Below, one piece after another: positions 1 through 7,528 of a DNA stretch of 14,547 nucleotides. The notes under the pieces are model-generated. The model ran no database searches, was not told the DNA's origin, and was given only the letters and a program-made list of their open reading frames with translations. The position numbers were made by a program, and so were the translations under genes. Source of the DNA: CBW1002 sp046081905 (GTDB lineage: Bacteria; Cyanobacteriota; Cyanobacteriia; PCC-6307; Cyanobiaceae); the NCBI GenBank assembly GCA_046081905.1, contig JBJTWS010000348.1, positions 1 to 14,547 of the forward strand. The letters run 5' to 3'. Numbering within the stretch: position 1 is the first letter of the stretch; each line of letters begins with the position of its first letter.

Positions 1-1
1 C

Positions 2-778
2 AACCTCGATCGCCAGGCCCTGTTTGCCGGGCAGTGGCAGCTGCGCAAGACCCAGCAGCAGAGCCGCGAGGAGTACGAGGCGATGCTGGCCGAGAAAGCC
101 GAACCGGTGCTGCGCCACTGGATGGGGCGCTGCCTGGCGGAGGGGCTGCTCACGCCGCGCGTCGCCTACGGCTATTTCCCCTGCGGCCGTGAGGGAAATT
201 CCGTGGTGGTGTTCGACCCCGCCGGCCTGGCCCCGCTGGATCCCCCCTCTGCCGCCACCGCGATGCTGGGCCGCTTCAGCCTGCCGCGGCAGCGCTCCGG
301 CAACCGCTACTGCATCGCCGATTTCTACCGCGACCTGGCGACGGAGGTCGACGGAAGCCCACGCCCCAGCGACTGCCTGCCGATGCAGGCGGTGACCATG
401 GGGGAAGGCGCCACCCGCTTCGCGCAGCAGCTCTTCGCCGGCGATCAGTACAGCGACTACCTCTACTTCCACGGTCTGGCCGTGCAGATGGCCGAGGCCC
501 TGGCCGAGTGGGTGCATGCCCGCATCCGGCGGGAACTGGGCCACGCCGATCCGGAGGGCATGGCCCTGCGGGAGGTGCTGGCGCAGCGCTACCGCGGCAG
601 CCGGTACTCCTTCGGCTACCCCGCCTGCCCCAACGTGGCCGATTCCCGGCCCCAGCTGGAGTGGCTCGGCGCCGATCGGATCGGCCTGTCGATGGACGAG
701 AGCGACCAGCTCGATCCCGAACAGAGCACCACGGCCCTGGTGGCCCTGCACAGCAAGGCCCGCTACTTCAGCGCCTGA
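2..778 (+). CDS. metH: Cobalamin-dependent methionine synthase, C-terminal part (5' truncated)
   Basis: The gene enters from outside the window; 258 residues are visible in frame 2. They cover the C-terminal activation (AdoMet-binding) domain of cobalamin-dependent methionine synthase, which transfers the methyl group of 5-methyltetrahydrofolate to homocysteine in the cytoplasm. The activation domain re-methylates oxidised cob(II)alamin using AdoMet and flavodoxin or another reductant. Seen directly: PRQRSGNRYCIADF near visible residue 97, a GDQYSDYLYFHGLAVQMAEALAEW stretch in two parts, and RYSFGYPACP at visible residues 201-210, the family's AdoMet-contacting R-x-x-x-G-Y-P-A-C-P loop. The ending QSTTALVALHSKARYFSA is typical of cyanobacterial MetH. 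The tga stop is at 776-778. The homocysteine, folate and B12 modules lie upstream of the window. Identification is confident. Confidence 0.95.
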   Translation, partial: NLDRQALFAGQWQLRKTQQQSREEYEAMLAEKAEPVLRHWMGRCLAEGLLTPRVAYGYFPCGREGNSVVVFDPAGLAPLDPPSAATAMLGRFSLPRQRSGNRYCIADFYRDLATEVDGSPRPSDCLPMQAVTMGEGATRFAQQLFAGDQYSDYLYFHGLAVQMAEALAEWVHARIRRELGHADPEGMALREVLAQRYRGSRYSFGYPACPNVADSRPQLEWLGADRIGLSMDESDQLDPEQSTTALVALHSKARYFSA

Positions 779-855
779 GCGGAGTCCGATCCCGGCGGCA
801 GCTCATCGCCAAGCGCGGGCCATGGCAGGCTCACAGCGCCTTTTCTGCCTGAACA

Positions 856-1128
856 ATGGCCATTGCCGGTCCCGACGGTGTGGATGCCGCCATTGCCGCT
901 GGGCTCGACCTCGACGGCACCCCGATCCCGGCCGAGATGCTCACCCTCTACAACGAAGTGATGCAGCTGGAGAGCCGCCGGGCCCGCAGCGGCGTGAAGA
1001 AGTCGATGCGCAACCGCATCGTCAAGACCGGCAGCAAGCACTTCGATCAGGCCACCCTGGATGCGCGGCTCCGGGCGGCGGGCTGGGACGGTCTCAAGGA
1101 CAAGGAGATTGCCTTCTTCTACTCCTGA
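856..1128 (+). CDS. Small conserved cyanobacterial protein, DUF4090-like
   Basis: A 90-residue soluble protein starting MAIAGPDGVDAAIAAGLDLDG, with a basic middle (SRRARSGVKKSMRNRIVKTG) and the ending KDKEIAFFYS. There is no signal peptide, membrane segment or cysteine. The pattern, an amphipathic N-terminal helix, a basic RSGV..MR.RIV core and a short EI.FFY tail, is what I recall for DUF4090, a family of small cyanobacterial proteins of unknown function. That name is from memory and unchecked. It lies 77 bp after metH on the same strand, so it could be read from its own promoter or as the tail of the metH transcript. Codon use matches the housekeeping genes around it. No function is proposed. 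Confidence 0.8.
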   Translation: MAIAGPDGVDAAIAAGLDLDGTPIPAEMLTLYNEVMQLESRRARSGVKKSMRNRIVKTGSKHFDQATLDARLRAAGWDGLKDKEIAFFYS

Positions 1129-1140
1129 TCCTGCGCTCCA

Positions 1141-1162
1141 GGGCCCGCAGGCTGGCGGACCC
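1141..1162. terminator. Hairpin between convergent genes, possible bidirectional terminator
   Basis: GGGCCCGC (1141-1148) pairs with GCGGACCC (1155-1162) around a 6-nt loop, giving seven pairs with one C-A mismatch. It fills the gap between the plus-strand DUF4090-like gene and the stop codon of the minus-strand gene at 1163. Neither side has a T-tract, so activity as an intrinsic terminator is inferred from position and stem only. Confidence 0.35.
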
Positions 1163-1393
1163 TCAGTCGGCGCACATCTCCTCGAGGGTGTCGATCACTT
1201 CCTGCTGGAACTCCTCCAGTTCGGAGGAGTCGCTCAGGTCCACGCCCTCGCCGGCGGCGTTCTGGGTGAGCTCCTGGAAGTGGAAGGCGCCCTCCCCATG
1301 GGCCAGGAACTCCATGGCCGAGGGTTCACCGCTTTCCTTGTAGGCGTCGCACAGGGCCAGGAAGGCCGCATCTTCGGTGAAATCCCAGCTCAT
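1163..1393 (-). CDS. Small acidic hypothetical protein
   Basis: A 76-residue, strongly acidic protein beginning MSWDFTEDAAFLALCDAYKE and ending EEFQQEVIDTLEEMCAD. I do not recognise a named family. It looks wholly helical, has no membrane segment or signal peptide, and contains two cysteines (one near residue 15, one two residues before the last). Third codon positions are G/C-rich as in neighbouring genes, and the opposite strand has no better candidate here. The start is the only ATG at the head of the open frame. It converges on the DUF4090-like gene and diverges from the DUF2237 gene, leaving 114 bp for its promoter and that of DUF2237. It may be a picocyanobacterial conserved hypothetical. 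Confidence 0.65.
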   Translation of the reverse strand: MSWDFTEDAAFLALCDAYKESGEPSAMEFLAHGEGAFHFQELTQNAAGEGVDLSDSSELEEFQQEVIDTLEEMCAD

Positions 1394-1507
1394 GTAGGGG
1401 GTCGCGCTGAACGACCTTTAACGCCTCCCCCCCGGATTCCGTCAACCTCCCCGCCCGCGCTTGTGCCACTCCTTCGGCAGACTGCGCCCCACCCGCCCCC
1501 GCCGGCC

Positions 1508-1900
1508 GTGACCAGCAGCGATCCCGCATCCCCCGCCACCGCCACCGCCCGGAACGTGCTGGGTGGCCCCCTGGAGGTGTGCGGTTGCCAACCCCTCACC
1601 GGCTGGTTCCGGGATGGCAGCTGCCGCAGCGACCCCTCCGATCTCGGGCAGCACACCGTGTGTTGTGTGGTGAACGAGGCCTTCCTCAGCTATTCGCGGG
1701 CCCAGGGCAACGACCTCTCCACGCCGGCGCCCGCCTACCAGTTCCCCGGCCTCAAGCCAGGCGATTGCTGGTGCGTCTGCGCCACCCGCTGGCTGCAGGC
1801 CTACGAAGAAGGCATGGCCCCACCGGTGCGCCTGGCGGCCTGTGAGGTCTCCACCCTGGAGGTGATCCCCCTGGAGGTGCTGCGTGCCCACTCCGTCTAG
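1508..1900 (+). CDS. DUF2237 family protein
   Basis: A soluble protein of about 130 residues, matching the usual DUF2237 length. Diagnostic blocks are NVLGGPLEVCGCQPLTGWFRDG, CRSDPSDLGQHTVCCVVNEAFL, RAQGNDLSTPAPAYQFPGLK and PGDCWCVCATRWLQAY, then APPVRLAACEVSTLEVIPLEVLRAHSV. The cysteines and the GNDLSTP and FPGLKPGD motifs are family hallmarks. The biochemical role of the family is unknown. The start is not certain. GTG at 1508 gives a family-length protein; GTG at 1463 is an in-frame alternative, and neither has a strong ribosome binding site. The open frame continues much further upstream but overlaps other genes there, so it is not coding. The gene ends 23 bp before the stop codon of the convergent minus-strand dehydrogenase. 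Confidence 0.85.
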   Translation: MTSSDPASPATATARNVLGGPLEVCGCQPLTGWFRDGSCRSDPSDLGQHTVCCVVNEAFLSYSRAQGNDLSTPAPAYQFPGLKPGDCWCVCATRWLQAYEEGMAPPVRLAACEVSTLEVIPLEVLRAHSV

Positions 1901-1923
1901 GGAGGGGCGCCGTTGCGGGGCGG

Positions 1924-2715
1924 TCACCACGGGATCGCCGTTCCATCCCAGGCCCAGAAGCCGCCGCTGGCGGCAGGGCTGAGGCCCGCCAGCACATCCA
2001 GCAGATGGTCGGCGGAGCGGCGGGGGCTGAACAGCCGTTCCGGCGGCACCGAGGCGCGGAACGGGGCCGAGAGGGCGGTGGCCGTGGTGCCCGGGTGCAG
2101 CAGGCTCACGCATGCCTGGGGCAGGCGGCGCTGCCATTCCAGCGCCAGGGTGCGCAGCAGCTGGTTCTGGGCCGCCTTGGCGGCGCGGTAGGCGTACCAG
2201 CCGCCGAGGTGGTTGTCGCCGATGCTGCCCACCCGGGCCGAGAGGCTGGCGAAGTGCACCGGCTCGCGGCGGCTCAGGCAGGGCTCCACCGCCTGGGCCA
2301 GCAAGATCGGCCCGTAGGCGTTCACCGCGAAGCTGCGCTCCAGGCCGGCGCGGTTCACCTGGCTGAGGCGCTTCTCGGGCTGCAGGGCGCCGTCGTGGAG
2401 CAGCCCGGCGGTGTTGAGCACCAGCCGCAGCCGCGGCAGCAGGGAGGGCGCCCGGGCGGCAAAGCCCGCGAGGCTGGCGTCGTCGCCGAGGTCGAGCGGG
2501 AGCCAGGACGCCCCGCCCGGCAGCGGCCCTTCCGGGGACTGCCGCGAGGCCAGGTGCAGCGTCAGCCCCTGAGTCCGTCGGGCCAGGGCCTCCAGCAGGG
2601 CGCTGCCGATGCCGCCGCCGCCCACCACCAGCGCCTGGCCCCGCCAGTGCTCCAGGGGCTCGGGAGGGGGGGCTGGGGAGGGCTCCAAGGGCTGGGGTGA
2701 TCCGGCATGGCGCAT
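1924..2715 (-). CDS. Short-chain dehydrogenase/reductase (SDR family)
   Basis: A 263-residue cytoplasmic NAD(P)-dependent oxidoreductase of unknown substrate. The Rossmann nucleotide loop is VVGGGGIGSAL at residues 30-40, replacing the classical TGxxxGIG. An NTAG motif (usually NNAG) sits at 101-104. The catalytic serine lies in FASLSARVG (Ser159) and the YxxxK pair is Tyr176/Lys180 in YAYRAAK. LLHPGTTAT after the catalytic pair matches the usual PG(x)VxT segment. Proteins of this shape are often annotated as C-factor-like SDRs. The first 20 or so residues are Pro/Glu-rich and probably disordered, so the true start may lie slightly downstream, but no other ATG precedes the Rossmann loop. It diverges from gpsA with only 38 bp between start codons, so the two promoters must overlap or lie inside the opposing gene. 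Confidence 0.88.
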   Translation of the reverse strand: MRHAGSPQPLEPSPAPPPEPLEHWRGQALVVGGGGIGSALLEALARRTQGLTLHLASRQSPEGPLPGGASWLPLDLGDDASLAGFAARAPSLLPRLRLVLNTAGLLHDGALQPEKRLSQVNRAGLERSFAVNAYGPILLAQAVEPCLSRREPVHFASLSARVGSIGDNHLGGWYAYRAAKAAQNQLLRTLALEWQRRLPQACVSLLHPGTTATALSAPFRASVPPERLFSPRRSADHLLDVLAGLSPAASGGFWAWDGTAIPW

Positions 2716-2753
2716 GATGGCGGGCCGGGTCCCGGCACCGCTTCCTTCCCCGC

Positions 2754-3665
2754 ATGGCTCTGCGTGTCGTCGTTCTAGGCCGGGGGGCCTGGGGGAGCAC
2801 CCTCTCCGGCCTCTGGAGCCGCTCCGGCCATGCCGTTCGCGGCTGGTCGCGGCGCGACGGTGGCGACGCGGCGGAGCTGCTGCCGGAGGCCGACCTCGTG
2901 GTGGCGGCGGTGTCGATGGCGGGCATCGAGTCCCTCGCCCGCTCTCTGGCCCCCCACTGGCCCAGCGGCCTGCCGTTGCTGAGCTGCAGCAAGGGGCTCG
3001 ATCCGGAGCGCCTCTGCACCGCCACCCAGCTCTGGCGCCAGTACCTCCCCACCGCGCCCCTGGCGGTGCTGAGCGGTCCCAACCTGGCCACCGAGCTGCA
3101 GCAGGGGCTGCCCGCCGCCAGCGTGCTCGCCGCCGGCGACGACGCCCTGGCCCGGCGCCTCCAGAGCGAGCTCAGCAACAACAACCTGCGGCTATACACC
3201 AATGCCGATCCGATCGGGGTGGAGGCCGCCGGTGCCCTCAAGAACGTGATGGCCCTGGCGGCGGGCGTCTGCGACGGCCTCGGGCTGGGGGCCAACGCCC
3301 GCGCCTCCCTGCTCTGCCGCGGCCTGGCGGAGCTGGGGGTGGTGGTGCGCGGCATGGGCGGGGATCCCACCACCACCTACGGCCTGGCCGGACTGGGGGA
3401 TCTGCTGGCCACAGCCACCAGCGCCCTCAGCCGGAACTACCGCTGCGGCCTGCTGCTGGCCGAGGGATGCGGCGAGGCCGAGGCGATCGAGCGGGTCGGA
3501 GCCACGGTGGAGGGCTGCGCCACCGCCCGGGCGGTGCTGCAGCTGGCGGCGCGCCAGGGCTGGCACCTGCCCATCTGCGAGCAGGTGGTGGCGGTGCTGG
3601 CGGGAACCACCTCCCCCCAGGCCGCCGTGGCGGCGCTGATGGAGCGCCAGCTCAAGCCCGAGTAG
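2754..3665 (+). CDS. gpsA: NAD(P)-dependent glycerol-3-phosphate dehydrogenase
   Basis: A 303-residue cytoplasmic enzyme reducing dihydroxyacetone phosphate to sn-glycerol 3-phosphate, the backbone of membrane glycerolipids. The N-terminal Rossmann motif GRGAWGSTL is at residues 9-17. SCSKG is at 77-81, and LSGPNLATE begins at Leu106. The catalytic lysine is Lys163 in ALKNVMALAAG. The C-terminal family signature RGMGGDPTTTYGLAGLGDL is present, followed by a conserved NYRCG. It is slightly shorter than the roughly 330 residues of many GpsA proteins; the difference lies partly in the compact segment between the Rossmann loop and SCSKG. It leads a plus-strand run, with the phzF-like gene 16 bp downstream. 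The ATG at 2754 places the Rossmann strand directly after the start, as expected. Confidence 0.95.
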   Translation: MALRVVVLGRGAWGSTLSGLWSRSGHAVRGWSRRDGGDAAELLPEADLVVAAVSMAGIESLARSLAPHWPSGLPLLSCSKGLDPERLCTATQLWRQYLPTAPLAVLSGPNLATELQQGLPAASVLAAGDDALARRLQSELSNNNLRLYTNADPIGVEAAGALKNVMALAAGVCDGLGLGANARASLLCRGLAELGVVVRGMGGDPTTTYGLAGLGDLLATATSALSRNYRCGLLLAEGCGEAEAIERVGATVEGCATARAVLQLAARQGWHLPICEQVVAVLAGTTSPQAAVAALMERQLKPE

Positions 3666-3681
3666 TTCCCTCGCCCTCGCC

Positions 3682-4602
3682 ATGGTTGCCGTTCCCCCGC
3701 TGGCCCCTGCGGCCCCCCTGCCGGCCCTGCTGATCGAGGCCTTCGCCGAGCGTCCCCTCGCCGGTAACGGCGCCGCCGTGGTGCTGCTGGATCGGCCCGC
3801 CTCGGACACCTGGCTGCAGGGGGTGGCCACCAGCCTGCGGCAGTCGGAAACGGCCTTCCTGCTGGCCGGTCCTGGCGGCGCCTGGGGGCTGCGCTGGTTC
3901 ACCCCCACCTGTGAGGTGCCCCTCTGCGGCCACGCCACCCTGGCGGCGCTGCTGGCCCTGGGCCACTGGGGCCGCCTGGCACCGGGTCAGCCCACCGAGC
4001 TCTGGAGCCGCAGCGGCCCGCTACGGGTGCAGCTGGCCTCCGAGGGCCGGGGTTCCCTCGAGCTGCCCAGCGCCCCCCTGCAGCCCGCCTCCGCCGCCCC
4101 AGCGCTGCAGGCCCTGCTGGAGGCGCGCCTCGCCGTTCCCCTGGAGGGCTACTGGACCTCGGCGCTGGGCTACCACGTGGCCCTGGTGGCGCCGGAGGCC
4201 CCCCTGGAGCGGCTCACGGGCCTGGCGGCGGAGCTGCGGGGGGAGGAGCGGCAGGGGCTGGTGGTGATGCAGGCCGCTGGGGCCCAGGGCGCGGCCGAAT
4301 CGGTGGGGGATCGGCCCGCCGACTACCGCCTCCGGTTCTTCGCGCCGGGGCTGGGCATCGAGGAGGATCCCGTCACCGGCTCGGCCCACGCCCTGGTGGC
4401 TCCCCACTGGATCGAGCGGCTCGGCCGCCCGGTGGTGGGCTGGCAGTGTTCCACCCGTCCAGGCGGCATGCTTTGCGCGGCGGCATCTTCAGGCATGATC
4501 CGCTTGACCGGTACGGGCCAACTGTTGTGGAACGGCAGCCTGCAAGCCCAGAGCGACGCGCTTGGGGCCTCCCGCTGGGCCGCCCTCTGGCCCGGGTCCT
4601 GA
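3682..4602 (+). CDS. PhzF family isomerase/epimerase-like protein
   Basis: A 306-residue protein of the PhzF family, which shares the diaminopimelate-epimerase fold. Conserved elements are the N-terminal FAERPLAGNGAAVV block, the catalytic glutamate Glu56 in QSETAFL, FTPTCEVPLCGHATLA with C82-G83-H84, and EEDPVTGSAH at about 227-236. These make up the PhzF active site. The real substrate is unknown: PhzF proper isomerises a phenazine precursor, but nothing here suggests phenazine synthesis, and most bacterial members are orphan isomerases. The start ATG lies 16 bp after gpsA. The last bases overlap the reading frame of the SpoIID-like gene, so translational coupling is likely. Family call confident; function open. 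Confidence 0.92.
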   Translation: MVAVPPLAPAAPLPALLIEAFAERPLAGNGAAVVLLDRPASDTWLQGVATSLRQSETAFLLAGPGGAWGLRWFTPTCEVPLCGHATLAALLALGHWGRLAPGQPTELWSRSGPLRVQLASEGRGSLELPSAPLQPASAAPALQALLEARLAVPLEGYWTSALGYHVALVAPEAPLERLTGLAAELRGEERQGLVVMQAAGAQGAAESVGDRPADYRLRFFAPGLGIEEDPVTGSAHALVAPHWIERLGRPVVGWQCSTRPGGMLCAAASSGMIRLTGTGQLLWNGSLQAQSDALGASRWAALWPGS

Positions 4603-5612
4603 ACGTTCCATGGCTGCCGCCTTTTTCCCGGCGCCTGCTGCTCACGGGGCCCCTGGCGGCGGCCGCCCTGGCGGTGGGTTTCGCGGCCCAGGCCCTGATG
4701 GCGGGCCAGCGCGGCGACGCCGGCGCCGATGAGCGGCTGCTGGCGGCCCTGGTGGCCAGCCCCCCGCCGCCTGCCGCCGGAGCCGCCGCTACCGCCAGCG
4801 GTGATCCAAGGCCCGAGGAGGACCTGCGCGGCCTGCAGGCCCGCCGCGCCAGCAGCGCCCCCAACCAGCGGCTCGATCTGGTGGAGCCCGAGGCGGGCAG
4901 CCCCGTGGCCCTCGAGATCCGGGTGGCCCTGCTCACCGCCTCCGGCCGCCCCAGCCTGGGGGCCACGACGGGCTGGCAGCTGCTCAGCCGCGATGGCCGT
5001 CTGCTCCAGAGCGGCCGTGCCGGCGAACCGGTGAATCCCTCGGCTGTGCCGGCCGGCCTCAGCGAGGCCTGGCTCCAGCCCAGCGGCGGCGGTGCGTTGC
5101 TGGTGGATGGGGCTGCCTATGCGGGCCGGCTGCGGCTGCTCTTCTCGGGCGACGGCATCCAGCTGGTGAACCACCTCCCCCTGGAGGACTACGTCGCCTC
5201 GGTGGTGGGCGCCGAGATGCCGAGCAGCTGGAACCTCGAGGCCCTGCGGGCTCAGGCGGTGGCGGCCCGCTCCTACGCCCTGGCCCACATGGCCCGCCCC
5301 GCCAACCGCCACTGGCACCTGGGCGACACCACCCGCTGGCAGGCCTACCGCGGCCTGTCCAGCCTCACCGGCCGCACCCGTGAGGCGGCCAGATCCACCG
5401 CCGGCCTGATCCTGAGCTACCAGGGAGGGATCGTGGAGAGCCTCTATGCGTCCACGGCCCAGATCAGCCTCGAGGCCCACGGGCACCTGGGGGCGAGCAT
5501 GAGCCAGCACGGGGCCCAGGACCTGGCCCAGCAGGGCCTCCGCTACAACCAGATCCTCGGCCGCTACTACCAAGGCGCCTCCCTCGCCCGGCTGCGGGCC
5601 GGGGCGGGCTGA
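4527..5612 (+). CDS. SpoIID/LytB domain protein (probable exported peptidoglycan lytic enzyme)
   Basis: The protein has an N-terminal hydrophobic signal or anchor segment (RRLLLTGPLAAAALAVGFAA, encoded near 4635-4700), an Ala/Pro-rich linker and a C-terminal SpoIID/LytB domain. Domain marks are LPLEDYVASVVGAEMPSSWN, with the family's catalytic glutamate in EMP (residue 230 of this model), AQAVAARSYAL, WQAYRG and GHLGASMSQHGAQDLAQQG. In Bacillus, SpoIID is a lytic transglycosylase acting on denuded glycan; in cyanobacteria the role is unproven but presumably cell-wall remodelling. The start is unresolved. GTG at 4527 is used here and overlaps phzF by 76 bp; GTG at 4446 is further upstream. CTG at 4599 overlaps the phzF stop as CTGA and would give a textbook short signal-peptide N-region. 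The first ATG (4698) would destroy the signal segment. The next gene follows by 8 bp. Confidence 0.85.
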   Translation: MERQPASPERRAWGLPLGRPLARVLNVPWLPPFSRRLLLTGPLAAAALAVGFAAQALMAGQRGDAGADERLLAALVASPPPPAAGAAATASGDPRPEEDLRGLQARRASSAPNQRLDLVEPEAGSPVALEIRVALLTASGRPSLGATTGWQLLSRDGRLLQSGRAGEPVNPSAVPAGLSEAWLQPSGGGALLVDGAAYAGRLRLLFSGDGIQLVNHLPLEDYVASVVGAEMPSSWNLEALRAQAVAARSYALAHMARPANRHWHLGDTTRWQAYRGLSSLTGRTREAARSTAGLILSYQGGIVESLYASTAQISLEAHGHLGASMSQHGAQDLAQQGLRYNQILGRYYQGASLARLRAGAG

Positions 5613-5620
5613 GCGGGGCC

Positions 5621-6502
5621 ATGGGTGCCTCCCCCGGCGTGGAGCGGGTCGGCCTCTTCTGGCGGCGGGCGCGGGAGGTGTCCGAGATGGCCGAAGCCAC
5701 TGGCGCGCTGGTGCCACTCCGCACCGAAACCCTCGAGCTTCCCGCCGCTGCGCCCTTTGTGCTGCGGCGCCTGCTCTCCCGCACCCCCAAGCACCTCAGG
5801 GCCGGCGGCCCCAAGCCGAACCCCTTCCTCCCCTGGGAGCCCCCGCTGCAGGTGGAGCTGCTGGGGGTGGGGCACGTGGTGCTGCTCAACAAGTTCCCGG
5901 TGCAGCGGGGCCACCTGCTGCTGATCAGCCGCGACTGGCAGCCCCAGGCGGGCTGGCTGGAGCCGGCCGACTGGCTCGCCGTGGCCCGCCTGGCGGCGGA
6001 CACCGGCGGCCTGTGGTTCTTCAACAGTTGCGCCGAGGCAGGCGCCAGCCAGCCCCACCGCCACCTGCAGCTCCTGCCCCGCCGCCCCGGCGAACCCAGC
6101 TGTCCGCTGGCGCCCTGGCTGGAGCGCCAGTTGGCCGGCAGCGATCCCCCCTGGCCCTGGGCCTATGCGCTCAGTCGCCGCAGCGATCCCCTCGGCGGCA
6201 GCGACCTGCCTTCCCTGTACGAGCGCCATGGCCGTGCCCTCGGGCTGGGCAGCCCCGGCCAGGACCCCTGCCCCCGCCATCCCTACAACCTGCTCTTCGA
6301 CGACCGCTGGTTCCTCACGGTGCGGCGGGTGGCGGAGCACTGCGCCGGCTTCAGCGTCAACGCCCTGGGCTTCGCCGGCTGCCTGCTCTGCGGCGAGCGC
6401 TCCCGGCTCGACTGGCTCGAGCGCGAGGGCCCCTGGCGGTTGCTGCAGCAGGTGGCGGCTCCACGGGAGACCGTCGCCTCGATTCCGTGCAATTCCGGTT
6501 GA
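5621..6502 (+). CDS. ATP adenylyltransferase / Ap4A phosphorylase-like protein (HIT superfamily)
   Basis: A 293-residue cytoplasmic protein resembling Ap4A phosphorylases, which cleave diadenosine tetraphosphate with phosphate to ATP and ADP. The nucleotide-handling motif is GASQPHRHLQLLPR, an H-x-H-x-Q triad with His146, His148 and Gln150. Upstream are HVVLLNKFPVQRGHLLLISRDW and FFNSCAEAG, both typical of this group. A second conserved block, HPYNLLFDDRWFLTVRR, comes later, then SVNALGFAGCLL. The length fits the cyanobacterial members I recall. The ATG lies 8 bp after the SpoIID-like stop, so it is probably co-transcribed with gpsA, phzF and spoIID. The grouping has no obvious single pathway. 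Family assignment strong; substrate preference (Ap4A versus other dinucleotides or ADP-sulfate) not determinable here. Confidence 0.88.
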   Translation: MGASPGVERVGLFWRRAREVSEMAEATGALVPLRTETLELPAAAPFVLRRLLSRTPKHLRAGGPKPNPFLPWEPPLQVELLGVGHVVLLNKFPVQRGHLLLISRDWQPQAGWLEPADWLAVARLAADTGGLWFFNSCAEAGASQPHRHLQLLPRRPGEPSCPLAPWLERQLAGSDPPWPWAYALSRRSDPLGGSDLPSLYERHGRALGLGSPGQDPCPRHPYNLLFDDRWFLTVRRVAEHCAGFSVNALGFAGCLLCGERSRLDWLEREGPWRLLQQVAAPRETVASIPCNSG

Positions 6503-6578
6503 AGGGCCCGCCGGGCTGGAGCTGAGTGGGAACAGGAGACCCCACCGGCGCTCTCCCCGGCCCTATGCCACCGAACCG

Positions 6579-7343
6579 ATGCCTTCCACCGAGCTTCTCC
6601 CCGGCCGTCCGCAGTCCAGCGGCCTTGCCCGGCGGCCCAAGCAGATCCGCAATGCCCGGGTGCTGCGCTACCGCGCCCTGGTGCGCCCCCTGGCCCTCCA
6701 CTATTCCCGCGTCTGCCGTGAGCCCCTGGAGGATCTGATTCAGGTGGGTCTGCTGGGATTGCTGCGGGCCGCGGAGCTCTACGACCCGGCGCGCCAGGTT
6801 CCCTTCGAAGCCTTCGCCCGCCCCCACGTGCGCGGAGCGATCCTTCACTACCTGCGCGATGCGGCGGGTTGCGTGCGCCTGCCCCGCCGCCAGGTGGAGC
6901 TGCTCGATCGGCTGCGGGTGCTGGGGCGGGAGATCGAAGCCCGGCAGGGGCGGATCCCAGGGGGGGAAGAGCTGCGCCGCGCCCTGGGGCTGTCGGTGGA
7001 GCAGTGGCACACCCTGCGGCAGGGGGAGCAGCTGCGGCGGGCCGGCTCCCTGGAGATGGCAGCCGAGGCGGAGGGTGAGGGCGCCAGCCTGCGGGAGCCG
7101 GAGCCCTCCGGGGCGGGGGAAACGGCGTGCCCGGTGGGGGTCACCGTGGAGAAGCTGCTGGAGGGGCTGGATCCCTCCCTGGCCCTGCTGGTGCGCCAGG
7201 TGGTGCTGGGGGGCTGGAGCTATCGCCGCGCCGCCCGCCAGCGGCAGGTGAGCCCGATGACGGCGCGGCGCTGGGTGCTGGGGGCCCTGGATCAGCTGCG
7301 GCGGCAGTGGGAGCCGCAGGCCTGGGGGGCGCTTCAGTCCTGA
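6579..7343 (+). CDS. Alternative sigma-70 family RNA polymerase sigma factor (group 3-like)
   Basis: A 254-residue sigma factor. Region 2 covers about residues 25-100. It contains EDLIQVGLLGLLRAAELYDP, which binds core polymerase, and FARPHVRGAILHYLRDAAG, the promoter -10 recognition segment. A region 3-like helix pair (RIPGGEELRRALGLSVEQW) is near 125-143. Region 4 is near 195-250, ending with a helix-turn-helix (GGWSYRRAARQRQVSPMTARRWVLGALDQLRRQW) that should read the -35 element. There is no region 1.1 and the protein is short, fitting a group 3 (SigF/SigB/FliA-like) rather than a principal sigma factor. The ATG at 6579 is chosen because the open frame upstream runs into the preceding gene. 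There is a 76-bp gap before it, and its stop overlaps the convergent small gene by 10 bp. No anti-sigma gene is adjacent. Confidence 0.88.
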   Translation: MPSTELLPGRPQSSGLARRPKQIRNARVLRYRALVRPLALHYSRVCREPLEDLIQVGLLGLLRAAELYDPARQVPFEAFARPHVRGAILHYLRDAAGCVRLPRRQVELLDRLRVLGREIEARQGRIPGGEELRRALGLSVEQWHTLRQGEQLRRAGSLEMAAEAEGEGASLREPEPSGAGETACPVGVTVEKLLEGLDPSLALLVRQVVLGGWSYRRAARQRQVSPMTARRWVLGALDQLRRQWEPQAWGALQS

Positions 7344-7528
7344 GCTTCGCTGGCCTGGTCGCGGCGCATCTGGCCCTCGAGGGTCTCGATGGCGGCGGTC
7401 AACGCCGCCAGTTGGCGCTCGATCCCGTCGCGCCAGAAGGTGAGCATGCGCAGCTTGCGCTCCTGGTACCGCCGGCGGCTGGCGCGTCCTTCCTCTTCGG
7501 AGGGGCAGCAGGGGAAGGGCGGAAACAT
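7334..7528 (-). CDS. Small hypothetical protein, coiled-coil-like C-terminus
   Basis: A 64-residue protein with a Cys/Pro start (MFPPFPCCPSEEEGRASRRR), a basic patch, and a helical tail IERQLAALTAAIETLEGQMRRD with heptad-like hydrophobic spacing. I recall similar short proteins with an ERQLAAL.AAI.TLE tail in other picocyanobacteria, but this is unchecked. Its 3' end overlaps the sigma-factor gene by 10 bp tail to tail, which argues for two real, tightly packed genes or for this one being a chance frame. The start is the first ATG of the frame. It diverges from the DUF3370 gene. Confidence 0.5.
   Translation of the reverse strand: MFPPFPCCPSEEEGRASRRRYQERKLRMLTFWRDGIERQLAALTAAIETLEGQMRRDQASEAQD

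Noticed and set aside
1901..1923. Possible terminator between the convergent DUF2237 and SDR genes
   Set aside because: The 23-bp gap forms no stable stem-loop and has no T-tract.
1442..3376. 644-codon open frame on the minus strand
   Set aside because: It overlaps the DUF2237, SDR and gpsA genes, all with clear family motifs; its own translation is low-complexity Arg/Pro/Ala/Gly.
4323..5717. 464-codon open frame on the minus strand over phzF and the SpoIID-like gene
   Set aside because: Antisense shadow; the sense frames carry clear catalytic motifs.
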